The notes under the pieces: model-generated | What the model saw: only the letters and a program-made list of their open reading frames with translations | Databases searched by the model: none | What the model was told of the DNA's origin: nothing | Part shown: piece after piece, positions 1 to 12,124 of the stretch | Position numbering within the stretch: position 1 is the first letter of the stretch | Layout: each line of letters opens with the position of its first letter | Program-made: the position numbers and the translations under genes | Assembly: GCA_963580455.1 (NCBI GenBank) | Contig: OY756960.1 | Location: 6,944,001-7,008,000, forward strand | Direction of reading: 5' to 3' | DNA: 64,000 nt | From: Euonymus europaeus | Taxonomy: Eukaryota > Streptophyta > Magnoliopsida > Celastrales > Celastraceae

Positions 1-291
1 AAATGTCTATTGCTTATGAACGAACTACTTTAACATATGTTTTGTGATCAATATATTATGATTACTGTAAGAGAAAATTTGACATTGTGATTGTTTCCTG
101 AATAAGGTTCATATATTAGTTACAGAAAATAATGTATTTATCGAGAAACAATGTAATTACAAACTATCATATGAACTATGATATAAACTAATCAAAGTAT
201 TATATCAATTACTAAATCATCTTTTAAAATAAAAGTAATACAAAAAAAAAAAAGAAAGTGATGGCATCAAATTCCATAGCCAAAGAAATAA
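1..291. other. AT-rich sequence without a gene
   Basis: This stretch is AT-rich and lies downstream (3') of the minus-strand FRS pseudogene. I see no open frame, repeat or recognisable element end in it. Confidence 0.5.
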
Positions 292-2638
292 TTAAACACC
301 AATTGTCCCTTGATCTTGATTTCCAACTTGTATACTTCCTCTACGAGTTGAACAACCTTTTCTTTTGAATATCTTTTGTTTCCTCAAAGGTTGAGGATGA
401 CCTTTTCCTCTTTTAGTTACCGGATCGATAGAACTATTACCAATCATCAAAGGAACCACCGGGCTTATTGGCATAGAATCAACTGCACCTTCAATCCACT
501 GCAATATCATTTTATAATGATCATCATTATCAATTGCCAAATCAGCCACCATGCTGAATAAGTGACACAAATGATCGTAACATTGCTGCTCAAGCGTCAT
601 AAGCCAGCCCTCATCATTGATTTTGACCCGAGTATGAGATCTCCTCACATCTTTCCTCCATCAATTGAAAACATATTGTGGTGGTATTAAATCCATACCA
701 TTACTTAATAAAACTTTAATGGCATGCCTACATAATATGCCTCTAAATTCAAACCTGCAACAAGTATCATTATGTTACTAATTACATTGTTACAAGAAAA
801 CAACGTAAATAAACACTGTATTGTTTTTTTAAATGTATTATTATCATAACAAATAGAATCAATAATCTTTATAATTAAATTGTCATACCTGAAACATGAA
901 CACTTCATTGATGCCTGTAATGCATTATAACATACCTTGAATACCACCTTCTTCTTACCTTTATCCCCATAAACAACGTATTCTTCTACAAAGTATTGAT
1001 CAAACCCGACGTTCTTCTCGATAGATTTCACTACACAATACATCGTCCCTAACAACTCTATTTGAAATTCCTTAAACTTAGACTCCGTGTACAACCCTTG
1101 TATTCTTTTCTCCATGTCAAATATAGTAACACATTCCAAAAGCTTGTGAAAAGAATTAAAATCAGCTTGATTCTCTTTCTCCACTTTTTTCCTCAAAGCG
1201 TTGTTATATAGCTCCACAAATTATTTGAGAGTAGTCTTCGAATTAAGATAACCATAAAAAAATCATTCATACTCTCACTCCTTTGTGTTCTTGACATACC
1301 AGCCCAGAAGAATTTTTTTAACAAAAATGGGGACCCATAACTCCCTATCTTCATACAATTGAGCCAACAAAGCATTATCTCCCAACTGAAATTTCATAAT
1401 CATCAAATTCCAACCACTTTCAAACTCTTGAATGCTCTGTGATTCATATACAACATCTCCCAAATCATAAATGATTCACTCATAATCCTTGTAGGAACCT
1501 AACTTCTCAGGAACCTTCATCAATATATGTCATAGACATAATCTATGCCTAGAATTGGGAAACACAATTCGAATTGCCTTATCGTCGTCTGTAATTATCC
1601 CAAGAGGAGGCACATTGAACATACAAGCAAGCCAAGTTTTGAATAACCAAACAAAAGCTTCAGTATCTTAATTTGATATGAGACCACAACCTAGCAATAT
1701 TGACTGTCCGTGGTGATTAACACCAACAAAGGGAGCAAATGGCATATCATACTTATTTGTAAGATAAGTAGTGTCAAAAGTAATAACATCGCCAAACTCT
1801 CTACAAGCAGCTCTGTTCCGTGGATCTGCCCAAAAGACATTTTTTAACCTTCCTTTATCATTCCAATCAATCAACCAAAAGAAACCATCATTATTGGATT
1901 GCATCTTTAAAAAGTAATTTTTACTGCATCGGCATCACCTTGACCAAGACGCATGCGCCTAACTTTTGCAACATAATTACGAGTATCTTTTCCAATAAAT
2001 TGTAAATTCTCATGCCCACCAGCACCAATGACTTGAGCATTGTGACTTTTGTTAGGCATAATCCCAGCCATATCATTTATCTCAAGTTGTCGCCGAATAT
2101 GTGGTTTAATCTCCTGATTGCAACTGAAATAACTTGATTGAGATGGACTCACTAGATGGTTATGTTGATCTTGGAACCCAGTAATCTCCCACATTCCATC
2201 TAATGATAACCGAGCTCTAATTCTAGCCTTACAACCAATCTTCAAATTAGGACGATGATTAATAACTTTCTTTGAACGACTAATATACCTGTTTGCCCTG
2301 GTGCAAGTAAGAGTAATATATTTGGCATTCCCATCTATGCCTTTGTTAACAGTCCTCATCTTGACAGAAAAACCCATTCGCTGCCCATATCTATTATAAA
2401 ATTGAAGCATCTTTTTAAAGTCTTCAAACAACATTCCAACTTTTGGTACCCAATCTTCCTCAAAACCAATGTATTTCAACTCTGTTATATGATCAATTGA
2501 ATTGTCAGCATTATCAAAATTGATGTGGTATGATGACTCAATAGCTCCTTCATCTCTAAATATATGTCCAACATCCAGTACCTCCAAACCAATAGCCCCT
2601 TCATCTTCCAAATTTTTTTCGACATTCAGCCCCTCCAT
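292..2638 (-). pseudogene. FAR1-related (FRS) transposase-like pseudogene
   Basis: The FRS family derives from Mutator-like transposases and has an N-terminal FAR1/WRKY-GCM1 zinc domain, a MULE catalytic domain and a SWIM zinc finger. All three are visible on the minus strand. The FAR1 domain lies at about 2450-2130 (ends in QDQHNHL). The catalytic start lies at 1904-1668 (FGDVITFDTTYLTNKY). The SWIM finger CSCFR...ILCRH is split by an intron (about 887-760, gtatg...ttgcag). A basic C-terminus lies at 648-292. The likely start is the ATG at 2638, just after a splice acceptor. Lesions are a 1-nt loss near 1905 that shifts frame, a TAA at 1668-1670, further frame breaks near 1300, and a TGA at 661-663 where the family has Arg. 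It could be a domesticated FRS gene copy or a transposon-borne one; it is not translatable as it stands. Confidence 0.8.
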
Positions 2639-3184
2639 ACCTGATACCAATAATGAATACAATGTAATTACATTGTTATAGAGACAATATAATTCATTAA
2701 CAATCAATAAGTCTACACAAACAATTTCAAAATAGTCTGGATATCCTTTGAAAACATGAAACATAATAAATAGACACAATATATTAACCAATTGATCAAA
2801 ATCAGAAAATTAAAGTACATGTTATTACACTATATTTGCAAACAATGTCGATCATCAATCCATATGGAAATCTGATAGTATTAACAACTCCTGAAACTCT
2901 ATAAAACTAAACAACTTATAACAAATTTTCCATATAAACAGATGAAGTGACTGAAGAAAATAAAGTAACAGAACATTGAAGAAACGTACCAAATCAACAA
3001 CACTTGGAGCTACTCAAGCTGCAAACTCTGATCGATGTTAACGCCGGAGCTACCCAACTCTGATCGAGCTGACGTCAAACAACAAAAAGCAAATCCCAAG
3101 AGGCATTGATCTGTTACGTAAAAACCTAAACTAGAAAAAAGGAATTTTTTGTTTTAATTTTTTAACAGCATTTTCCAACATGGC
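2639..3184 (-). other. upstream region of the FRS pseudogene
   Basis: A splice acceptor (tatcag on the minus strand) sits at 2641-2646 immediately before the presumed start codon, so 2650-3110 probably held a 5' leader and its intron. No other coding sequence can be supported. The stretch 3000-3120 repeats the phrase gagctacccaactctgatcga with variation. Confidence 0.35.
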
Positions 3185-3207
3185 AAGTCTACATGCCATG
3201 TAGACTT
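3185..3207. repeat. perfect 23-bp palindrome
   Basis: The 11-base arms aagtctacatg and catgtagactt are exact reverse complements around a single central c. It lies at the upstream edge of the FRS pseudogene and could be a remnant of an element terminus, but no partner was found. Confidence 0.6.
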
Positions 3208-3869
3208 GGGTTAAGTTGGGTTAAAAAATGTTGGGTTCTATAACATTTTTGATGTTAAAATAGTAAAATCAGTCCAGCTAAGAAGCACCATACATTCGCA
3301 AGCCCATAGAAAACATCTCCTACGCATACTATTAAACATTTAGGATGCAACTCTCCCTGCATACTAGACTATTTATATATGGATTTAATTCAACAAGTGT
3401 AAAATTTAATTCGAAAGGTGTGAGGATTCCAATTTGTATTTTGTAATGTCTAAAGGTGTCGGTACCATGTTAACAACATTTCACTCAAAACTTATGCTAA
3501 TGGGAAGAACAAACAAAATGTCATTTCCACATAAAAAAATTGATTCAAATCAACAATTAGAATCTAGATAAGCCTCAAGATAAAGAACCAACAACAACTT
3601 GCGAATTCAAAAGGTAGATAATCAAATTCAATTTGGGAAAACAGAAAACCACACCTACCAAACATAACTGTCGGCGGCACAACGGCACTGTCGGCGGAGT
3701 AGCGGCGAACATGAATGTTACTGACGCAAACGCAAACACGACTATCAATGACACAACTATTCCAGTGTCAAAAAATCTCAACGGTAGCAGCTCGTTGAAA
3801 GAGAAAACAAAAGGGAAGGAACATATGTGTTAGGGCTTCACACGCGAATTAGAAGTTTAATGAATTATT
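3208..3869. other. no gene recognised
   Basis: This is AT-rich sequence with short open frames at 3575-3833 on both strands. None shows a recognisable domain. A few tandem phrases (gtcggcgg at about 3671 and 3690) are present. Confidence 0.4.
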
Positions 3870-4172
3870 TCCCAAAGAAATTAAATCCGTCTGTAATTAT
3901 TAATTAACCGACGGAATAAGTGATTTCCACAATTAAAAAATATATATTTGCGGACAGAATATTCTGTCAGTAATTAATTTTCAAAATTAGAAACTAAAAA
4001 ATATATATCTTTAGCGACAGAATAACTTCGTTGGTAATTGATAATTCACCGGTGGAATAATCCTTCTGTAAGTGATTATCGAAATTAAATGCTAAAAAAC
4101 ATATTTATCGACATATTTAATTCAGTCACAAATTTGCCGACATAAAATATGTCAGAAATCCATTTTTGTAGC
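3870..4172 (-). mobile_element. CACTA-like transposon end (subterminal repeats)
   Basis: The segment is built from diverged repeats of the kind cgacggaat / gacagaat / ccgacggaat alternating with their complements. It ends at 4163-4172 in tttttgtagc, whose complement gctacaaaaa resembles the CACTA terminal CACTACAAAAA. Plant En/Spm elements carry such CGACGG subterminal repeats. Only one end is seen, without transposase, so this is a fragment or a non-autonomous copy. Confidence 0.45.
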
Positions 4173-4247
4173 TTTTTCGCAAATCGGTGCACTTTGCACG
4201 TCGCAAAGTAAGACATTTAGACATTTGTTTACATTATTGTATACCGC

Positions 4248-5685
4248 CTACCAGCAGCATGTGCTCAAATTCATATGAAAACTAACTTCTAACAAATAAG
4301 CATATGGTTTGCCACCATCAAAGTAATGTATCAGATTCATTAGTTGCTCAAATTTTGCTACGCGATATATCTTAGCAGCTTTTAGAAAGATCGACATAAT
4401 AGCATCAAGAAAGCCTTTAGACTTCATATTTTGTTGTATGTGCATGATACATACACCATAAAATGCTTTTGGCAATACAATTGAAACTGCATTTTCAATT
4501 ATAGGATACCTTTTTAATACTATAACCAACTATAATAGGTCTTCAAATGCAATGGCAGCTCAAAGTTTCTCAAAACAGCATTTCCATGATGCATTATTCT
4601 CAAAATGCCCAATCCCAAATGCTACTGGATAAATACGTTCATCGCCATGCCATAAAATGCGGTGACAATAAATATCATGCCTAAGTACTTACCTTTCAAA
4701 TAAGTACCGTCAATAGCAATCACGAACCGCATTACAGTACGAAAACCATGTAAACTAGAATCAATAGCCATGAAAAAGTACTTGAATCAATTCTCGCTAT
4801 TTGACTCGATGTCATTAATTGTCCCTAGGTTATTATTCACCAACATTGAACAATAATTTGGTAAGTAAGCATATGACTCTTCTAGGTTTCCCCTAATAGA
4901 TTCTAAGGCAGATTCCCTAGCCCTCAAGGTTTTATCGTCACTAATATTTATTCTATATTGTTTTCGCATACCGTCTGTTATGTCCTTCAGGCGCTAAACA
5001 AGCCCATGGCTCTTGTAGCTTGCTTGAGTACAGTCTTCAACAACCCTACCCGTGACTTGTCTATGTCCATGATCCACAAATTCCATCGAACAATTATGAA
5101 TATCATTAAACCCTTTCACCATAAAAATTTCAATTCTCTAATCTTCGTCGATCTTATGCGCCACTTGCATCTAACAACAATACACTCAACCATATATAAT
5201 GTCTTGGTGGACCTCGTTACCCGAAATTGAAAGTTTTTAGTCATAGCATATATAACAACTGAGAGGGCTACTGTTGGTAGTGGAAAAAAATGGTTGTGTC
5301 TCTGGGATAAAGCTCTCATTTTTTGAATGAGAACATTCATATCGTTTACTTTGTCTTGTTGTTACACAAAGAGAAGTGTCAGTTCTTCATGGATCATCAA
5401 TCTGCTTTGTGAAAAATGCAAGTTATCATCATTGCATACAACCATCGACGACATGTCAAAATGAGTGTTATACAGGTACTTCAAGACCCGATTGTCCGAT
5501 GTACAATCAATTCCAATAATCAAGCATATCTTATCTAACAACTCTTCCAACATAGTGGAATCCTAGAGGATTCAACCTTCACTAGCACCACCTTTATACT
5601 TGTAATTACCTCCGAAAATTTTACACTCCCTACGATAGATAACCACAAAGTCAACAACTACCAAATCATAAAACATGTCGGCCAT
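4248..5685 (-). pseudogene. Mutator-like transposase pseudogene (MULE D)
   Basis: The minus-strand pieces follow the order of a MURA-type transposase. They are a PB1-like N-terminal domain (5685-5362, starting MADMFYDLVVV), the MuDR DNA-binding region (5280-5116, FQFRVTRSTKTLYMVEC), a linker (4969-4787, INISDDKTLRARESALESI), the first catalytic Asp region in untranslatable frames at about 4780-4650 (AIDGTYLKGKYLG), and the second catalytic region (4529-4320, PKAFYGVCIMHIQQN). Frames change between almost all pieces and the C-terminal SWIM finger is missing. No terminal inverted repeats were identified. An array with a ~22-bp period lies directly upstream of the start. Confidence 0.8.
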
Positions 5686-5690
5686 TATAA

Positions 5691-6002
5691 TTACTCGAAC
5701 AAAATATGTAATTCTACTCGAACATATATTAACAACTACTAAAACAATTAAAATAACAGCACACTTAAACAAAGGATAAGGGTACTTGAGAACTAAAGTT
5801 TACATTACCTGAACAATTAACATAAAAGTTACTCAAATATTTAATATAAAGGTACTCGAATAGCATGATAATATTACTCGATCAGAAACTTAATACAACT
5901 TGAACAATCGATAAAAGTACTCAAACTACATTTTAATAATACTTGATCCATTAATATATATACTCGAATAAACCTAAGTAATTACTGGTTGATGTCGAGT
6001 TC
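5691..6002 (-). repeat. degenerate ~22-bp array, TACTCGA type
   Basis: On the plus strand a tactcgaa-like core (variants tacttgag, tactcaaa, acttgaac) recurs at about 5783, 5806, 5830, 5853, 5875, 5897, 5918, 5940 and 5961, that is every 21-24 bases. Two more copies lie at 5692 and 5715. Read on the minus strand, the sense of the neighbouring transposase, the core is TTCGAGTA. It occupies the same position relative to its MULE gene as the GGTTGAG arrays of the other MULEs in the window. Confidence 0.7.
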
Positions 6003-8235
6003 TTGTAGCAACAGGCACAATGACATACAATGTACTTCTTCAATGCAAATAAGTTTCAAAGGCTAAACGTCTACACTTTTTGGCTCTATTTGGCTGGACT
6101 CTGCCAAAAAGGTCAATCCTGCCTCTTATGGTTGCGAGACGATTGTTGCGAGCGTTCTAGAGACTTGTAGTCAGTCTCAAAGTGTTGTGAAAAAAAATGA
6201 AATGTGCTTGAACTCATGATAAAACTTCTAAATCAAACGATTGTACAAAGAAAATGGCTATAAATCATATTCTCATTGTGAAACTTTAGGGAACTGTAAA
6301 ACATTTCACTAGAAAATTGCACTAAAAGAAAATTTTATGAATGTATACACTCCATTGATGAAAAAAATGAATACAAAAGGTTTGAATATGGGAATGAAAT
6401 CAGAATGTAAGAAAACAATAGCTAGAATGCTTGAATGCTAGAGAGCTTGAAAGATTGTAGATTTAAGCCGTTGGGTTGGATTTATGTGAATTTTTTGTGT
6501 GTTCTCTTCTTGTCCTCTTTGTGCTCTCATAAACCTTGATAATTCTTGAATCAACTGCCACGGCTGTCATGACTACAACCATCCGAAAACTCCTCCAACA
6601 TGCTCTATCTTTTTTAACTATTGAAATAATAGTCTAATTATACTCCTTGAAACATGTTCTTTCGTGCTCCATGATAACCTGATTCTTTGAATAATGCTCC
6701 ACTTAAATAGCCAACAAACCAAGATAAACCTAATTTCCTAGATTCTAGGCAACTCATATGACCAAGTTTTTTGACCAACAAAACTTGGGCCTATCTGTTA
6801 TTCGATTTGAAAACCCATTTCCTCCCCTTTTGTCTGGCCCGTACAAATTGCAATCAAATCAATTCATAAATGCTACTGCTTGGCCCATTTCCATAAACTT
6901 GTTCATGAAACTTGCAACCAAACCGACCCACTAATTCATGGCCCGTACTTATTTATAATTAAGGTGCAAACAACACTGTTATGCTAGATAGATAAATACG
7001 CACTCACTTGTGATGCAAAAGAGTCTTTAGCTACGGGTTAAACCTTTATATCACAGTTTACTACTTGGTTATGAATAATGAATGAGCTAAATCACTTGTG
7101 ATTCACTTGAAATGCTTGATTATGAGTTGTATTGACTTTAATTAAGCAATGAAGAAGAAATAGATATCAATTAGGATTTTCTGCTCGTTTTTTTGGAGTA
7201 TTGAGAGTGCGTTTGTTTTGCATTTCGCATAGTTTAAAGTTATGGCCGCATAAAATGTTGTGTCAACCAAATAACACATTTTGTTAACAACTTAAAACTG
7301 TGGGGTCGCAGCTTTAAGCTGTGCAAAATGAAATGTTGTCATCCCATAGCTTTTCAAAACTTAAAGCCTGACATCAATGCAATATTGCAGAGGCTCTTTT
7401 TAATCTCCATCCCCTTTGTTGTGTTTCCATTAACAGGTTAGTAAATGCTTATATACTAATCTCTTCAATATAAATAAAAGCAAAACTGATCAATAACTCT
7501 TTTATAACTCTTTTATGATGGTTAGTTCATATGCTATTCTATATTTTTTAAGTTATAGTGGCATCTTGGTTTCCACCATGACTTTGCATATGTGCTTCTT
7601 ATCATAATTTATTATTTTTAAGAACTTTTAAAAATATAACTTCTTATTAAGAAAGGTTGTGTTTTGATTTAAAGCTCTTCAAATTGGAAGCATATTATTC
7701 TCATAGTCTGTTAGACAAGAATTAGATTTATTAGTTAAGTTATTTCTTTGCATGATGATGTCAAAACTTAGAGCACATCTTAGGATCATTTTTTTTTTGA
7801 AAAACTAGAATTTGTATTTCATTTTCATAGTCCATAGATTAAGAGGTTACCATTACTCCTTCTTTCGGGTGCCATCAATTTGATCTTGTGTTGTTAATTG
7901 CATATATTTGGAAGTGAAAAACCTATGTTCAAACGCTTTAAAATATTAAAAAATTGATCAACCAGTGAATTTGATTTCTGCAGAGTAAAAACTTCTAGCA
8001 AAGTCCTTGAGGTCTACAATTCATGGCAACAAGCCAGGGATAAAACATCAAGCTTTGCTGCAGCTAAGCAAGAAGGGGCACGGTAAAATTTGTGTCAATG
8101 CTATTCAAATACGTTTTCGTTATCTTGCACGTCATCGACCCTAACCCTGACCCTGACGCAATGCGCGGGTGACGAGCTAGTCAATTTTTCAAAAGTGGCT
8201 GTTTTCAACAACAACAAAAAAACCTTCTCAAAAAA
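6003..8235. other. AT-rich intergenic sequence
   Basis: About 2.2 kb with no supported gene apart from the exon-like fragment listed separately. The segment 7195-7420 contains inverted stretches (tttgcatttcgca / tgtgcaaaatgaaatg) that may be an old MITE, but termini could not be set. Confidence 0.4.
7984..8082 (+). pseudogene. exon-like orphan fragment
   Basis: A 99-base stretch is bounded by a splice acceptor (ttctgcag) and a donor (acg|gtaaaa). It is open in one frame with protein-like composition (KVLEVYNSWQQARDK ... FAAAKQEGAR). I do not recognise the parent gene. It could be a captured gene fragment or the relic of a host exon left of the MULE insertions. Confidence 0.35.
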
Positions 8236-8924
8236 GGGTTGTTTTGAAAAATAACCCTTTTAAAACGTCAAATTATAACTTTAGCCTTACCTTTTTCATA
8301 ATTTCATAACTAACATTTTGGACCTGTGAAATAACTCACATACCTTCAAAATTCATTTCCCCCCAAAATCATTTACCCAATAAAATAAAATCTTAAAAAA
8401 TAAAAAATTAGGTTAGAAAATATCTCTCACTCATCCCACCCCTCTTTCAAGCCTAGCATGTTCTTCTCACACAAGAAAGAAAATTTGAAGATTGTCGTCC
8501 TCCACCATCGTGTTCTTCATGAACTTCGAGTGTTCACTTATTTTTGTCAAGCCGCTCGAACTAAATGCCCACTAAGGTACACTTGGACCACGAGTTATGC
8601 TTTCTCTCTTGGGTGTTTTTCCAGAAGAGCCATTTTGTCCTTTTCATTTCATTTTTGCACTGTAATGGTTGCTCCTTTACTTCAAGAAACTTATACTGGG
8701 TTGTCTTTTCGTCACTGTAGTTGACTCTCATATGGGATTTTTGTCTTCTTTCTTGTAAATTTTAAAGCAATGTAATCCCTCTCTTATTTGGGGAGCTTAA
8801 ATTTTCGTTCTTTGAAGTGATTTGTTGCACCTCATGAAAATAACATTTGAATCTAGGGTGTTTAATGTGGTGAACTCAATCCCCAATTTGTTTATCTTTT
8901 TCATTGTTTGTAGAATTACATGTT
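8236..8924 (+). repeat. left TIR of MULE A, unique part
   Basis: This matches, inverted, the segments 25321-25194 and 14005-13446. Both copies contain the same short open frame (LKIVVLHHRVL at 8458-8724 and KIVVLQHRVL at 13885-13646, minus). It reflects repeat identity rather than a demonstrated gene. A terminal-repeat promoter would drive transcription inward through the adjacent array. Confidence 0.75.
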
Positions 8925-11872
8925 TGTTGAGAACTGTATATTTTGAACATGTTGATTTGGTTGAGAACTGTCTGTTTTGATTGGTTAAGCACTGTCTATT
9001 TTAACTAGGTTGAGAACTGTCTGTTTTTACTGGGCTGAGAACTGTCTATTTTGACTATGTTGATAACTGACAGTTTTGACTTGGTTGAGAACTGCCTGTG
9101 TTGACTGGTTGAGAACTGTTTGTTTTGACTTGGTTAAGAACTGCATACTTTGATTGGTTGAGAACTGCTTGTTTAACTTGGTTGAAAACTGGATGTTTTG
9201 ATTGGTTGAGAATTGACCATTTTTGACTTGGTTGAGAACTATTTGTTTTGACTAAGTTGAGAATTTCCTGTATCACTCGATTGAGAACTGACTATTTTTA
9301 CTTGGATGAGAACAGTTGTTTTTAATTGGTTGAGAACTTATTATTTTTACTTGGTTGAGAACTGTTTGTTTTCACGTGATTCAAAATTGCTTGTTTTGAT
9401 TGGTTGAGAACAATTGTGAAACAGGTTGAGATAACTTCATTTCATATTAATGTACATTAATGTATTATATTAGTTTATGTTACTTCATTTCATATTTATA
9501 TACTTATATTCACAATTTTTATTATTCTTATTCATTATGCAGGAAGTATTGATGCTGATGAAAAAAATATGTCGTGAAAGTGAGCATTGAAGTGCATTTG
9601 ATTTATTTTTGTTGGATCTTAAATGATGGATATCTAGGAGCTTTTCGTTTTAAGTTCGTTTGATGCAATGTTGTGGGTTTGGTGTTATAGATTCAGCTTG
9701 AGAACAGTCGTGAAACATATTGAGAATCTTGCCTATCAAGTTGTGAACAGTTGTGATGGATATCTCAATTCATTTGACGCAATGTTGAGAACAATTATGA
9801 AACAAGTTGAGAAGGGTTATTAAACAGGTTGAGAACAATTATTAAATTATTTTTTTAAGTTCATTTGACAGGTTGAAAATGTAACCAAAAGATTGAGAAC
9901 AGTTCTGAAATAAGTTGAGAATAGTTGTTAAACAGGTTGAGAATAATTATTAAATTATTTTTTCTATGTTCATTTGACAGGTTGAAAATGTAAGCAAATG
10001 GTTGAGAACAGTTATTAAACAGGTTGAGAACAGTTGTGAAACATGTTGAGAGCAATTATTAAATTATTTTTTTAAGTTCATTTGGTAGGTTGTTAATGTA
10101 ATCAATAGGTTCAGAACATTTATTAAACAAACTGATAACAATTGTGAAACAGGTTGAGAGCAATTATTAAACTATGTTTCTTAAGTTCATTTCATATTTA
10201 TATACTCATATTCATAATTTTTATTATTTTTATTCATTATGCAGGAAGTATTAATGCTTATGAAAAAAATATGTCGTCCAAGTGAGCATTGAACTATATT
10301 TGATTTATTTTTGTGGTATATTAAATGATGGATATCTAAGAACTTTTCTTTTTAAGTTCGTTTGATGCAATGTTGTGGGTTTGGTGTTATAGATTTAGGT
10401 TGAGAACAGTCATAAAACAGGTTAAGAATCTTGCCTATCAAGTTGTGAACAATTGTGATGGATATCTGATAATTATTTTTTAAAATAAAAAATTCATTTG
10501 ATGCAATGTTGAGAACAATTATGAAACAGTTTGAGAACGGTTATTAAACAGATTGAGAACAATTATTAAATTATTTATTATTTGACAGGTTGAAAATATA
10601 ATCAAAAGGTTGAGAATAGTTCCGAAATAAGTTGAGAATAGTTGTTAAACAGGTGAAGAACAATTATTAAATTATTTTTTCTAAGTTTATTTGATAAGTT
10701 GAGAATGTAACCAAATGATTGAGAACAATATTAAACAAGTTGAGAACAGTTGTGAAACATGTTGAGAGCAATTATTAAATTATTTTTTTAAGTTCATTTG
10801 ATAAGTTAATAATGTAACCAATAGGTTGAGAACAGTTATTAAACAAGTTGAGAACAGTTATGAAACAAGTTGAGTGCAATTATTAAATTATTTTTTTTAA
10901 GTTCATTTACAGGTTGAGAATGTAACTAACAGATTGAGAACAGTTATTAAACAGACTAAGAATAATTATTAAACTATTTTTTTCCTAAGTTCATTTGATA
11001 GATTATAAATTTAACAAATAGGTTGAGAACAGTTGTGAAATAGGTTGAGAATCTTGTCTATCATATTGAAAACAATTGTGATGAATATTTGATAACTTTT
11101 TTTTTCCTAAGTTCATTTGACATGTTAAAAATAGTTATTAAACAGGTTGAGAACAAGTATTAAACTTTTTTCTTTTTATTCGAAAACAGGTTGAGAACAA
11201 TTATTAAATAGGTTGAGAATAATTATTAAATTACTTTTTCTAAGTTCATTTGACAGATTGAGAATTTAACAAATAGGTTGATAACAGTTGTGAAATAGGT
11301 TAAGAATCTTGCCCATCATGTTGAGAAAAATTGTGATGAATATTTGATAACTACTTTTTTAAGTTCATTTGACAGGTTGAGAGCAATTATTATTAAACTA
11401 TTTTTTTTGAGTTCATTTGACAGAATGAGAATATAACCAACAGGTTGAGAACTGAATTTCATTCCATTGATTGATAACTGTATGTTTTGACTTGGTTGAG
11501 AACTGAAATTTTTGATTATTAGTTGAGAACTACCTATTTCGATTTGATTGGTTGAGAACTACCCATTTTGCCTTGGTTGAGAAATGCATGTTTTGATTGG
11601 TTGAAAACTGCATGTTTTGACTTGATTGAGAAATGTTTGTTTTGACTTGGTTAAGAACTAACTGTTTTGATCGATTGAGAACTGACTGTTTTGACTTGGT
11701 TGAAAAATGTCTATTTATACTTGGTTGAGAACTATCTGTTTTGACTTTGTTGAGAAATGTTTGTTTTGACTTTGTTGAGAAATGTTTATTTTAACTTTTT
11801 TGAGAAATATCCATTTTGACTGGTTGAGAACTATCTATTTTGACTTGATTGAGAAATACATGATTTGATTAG
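8925..11872 (+). repeat. GGTTGAGAAC minisatellite, left arm of MULE A
   Basis: Tandem units of about 22-25 bases share the core ggttgagaac. Type 1 units (core followed by tgtctgttttgactt-like tails) fill about 8925-9420 and 11440-11872. Type 2 units (core followed by agttattaaac) fill about 9700-10180 and 10400-11440. Two copies of a non-array segment interrupt them (about 9425-9700 and 10165-10400). That segment also occurs as the 3' flank of the MULE B transposase (about 20740-21050). It carries the phrase gcaggaagtattgatgctg. Confidence 0.9.
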
Positions 11873-12124
11873 ATGCCTTATGTCCATGCATTAGCCGCGT
11901 GTAGATTCAGAAATTTGTCAACAACAACTTATACATCTCATTGCTATAGTACGGAGATGTTGTTGCTTGGATATGCGCAATCAATATTTTCAATATTGTC
12001 TACCGATGGTTATGATGTGGGAGAAGAACATGTAGTTGTCTTACCTCCAACAACTCAACGTCCTTCTAGGAGGCCAAGGAAGCGAAGAATTCCATTGGCA
12101 GGAGAGACTCAACCTGTCAAATAA
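11873..12124 (+). pseudogene. transposase C-terminal remnant in MULE A
   Basis: About 80 codons match the end of the MULE B transposase (20420-20645): a degraded end of the SWIM finger (YVHALAACRFRNLSTTTYTS) and the basic tail RRPRKRRIPLAGET. The frame begins inside the array and ends by reading into the inverted right-hand array, so both edges are deletion or recombination joints. It cannot encode an active transposase. Confidence 0.8.

Noticed and set aside
8143..8162. ccctaaccctgaccctgacg, telomere-like
   Set aside because: Only three irregular units that differ from the plant telomere repeat (CCCTAAA).
8458..8724. Open frame of 88 codons conserved in both TIRs of MULE A (also 13885-13646)
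   Set aside because: The conservation is explained by the inverted repeat itself; no domain, and changes between copies are not biased to synonymous sites as far as I can see.
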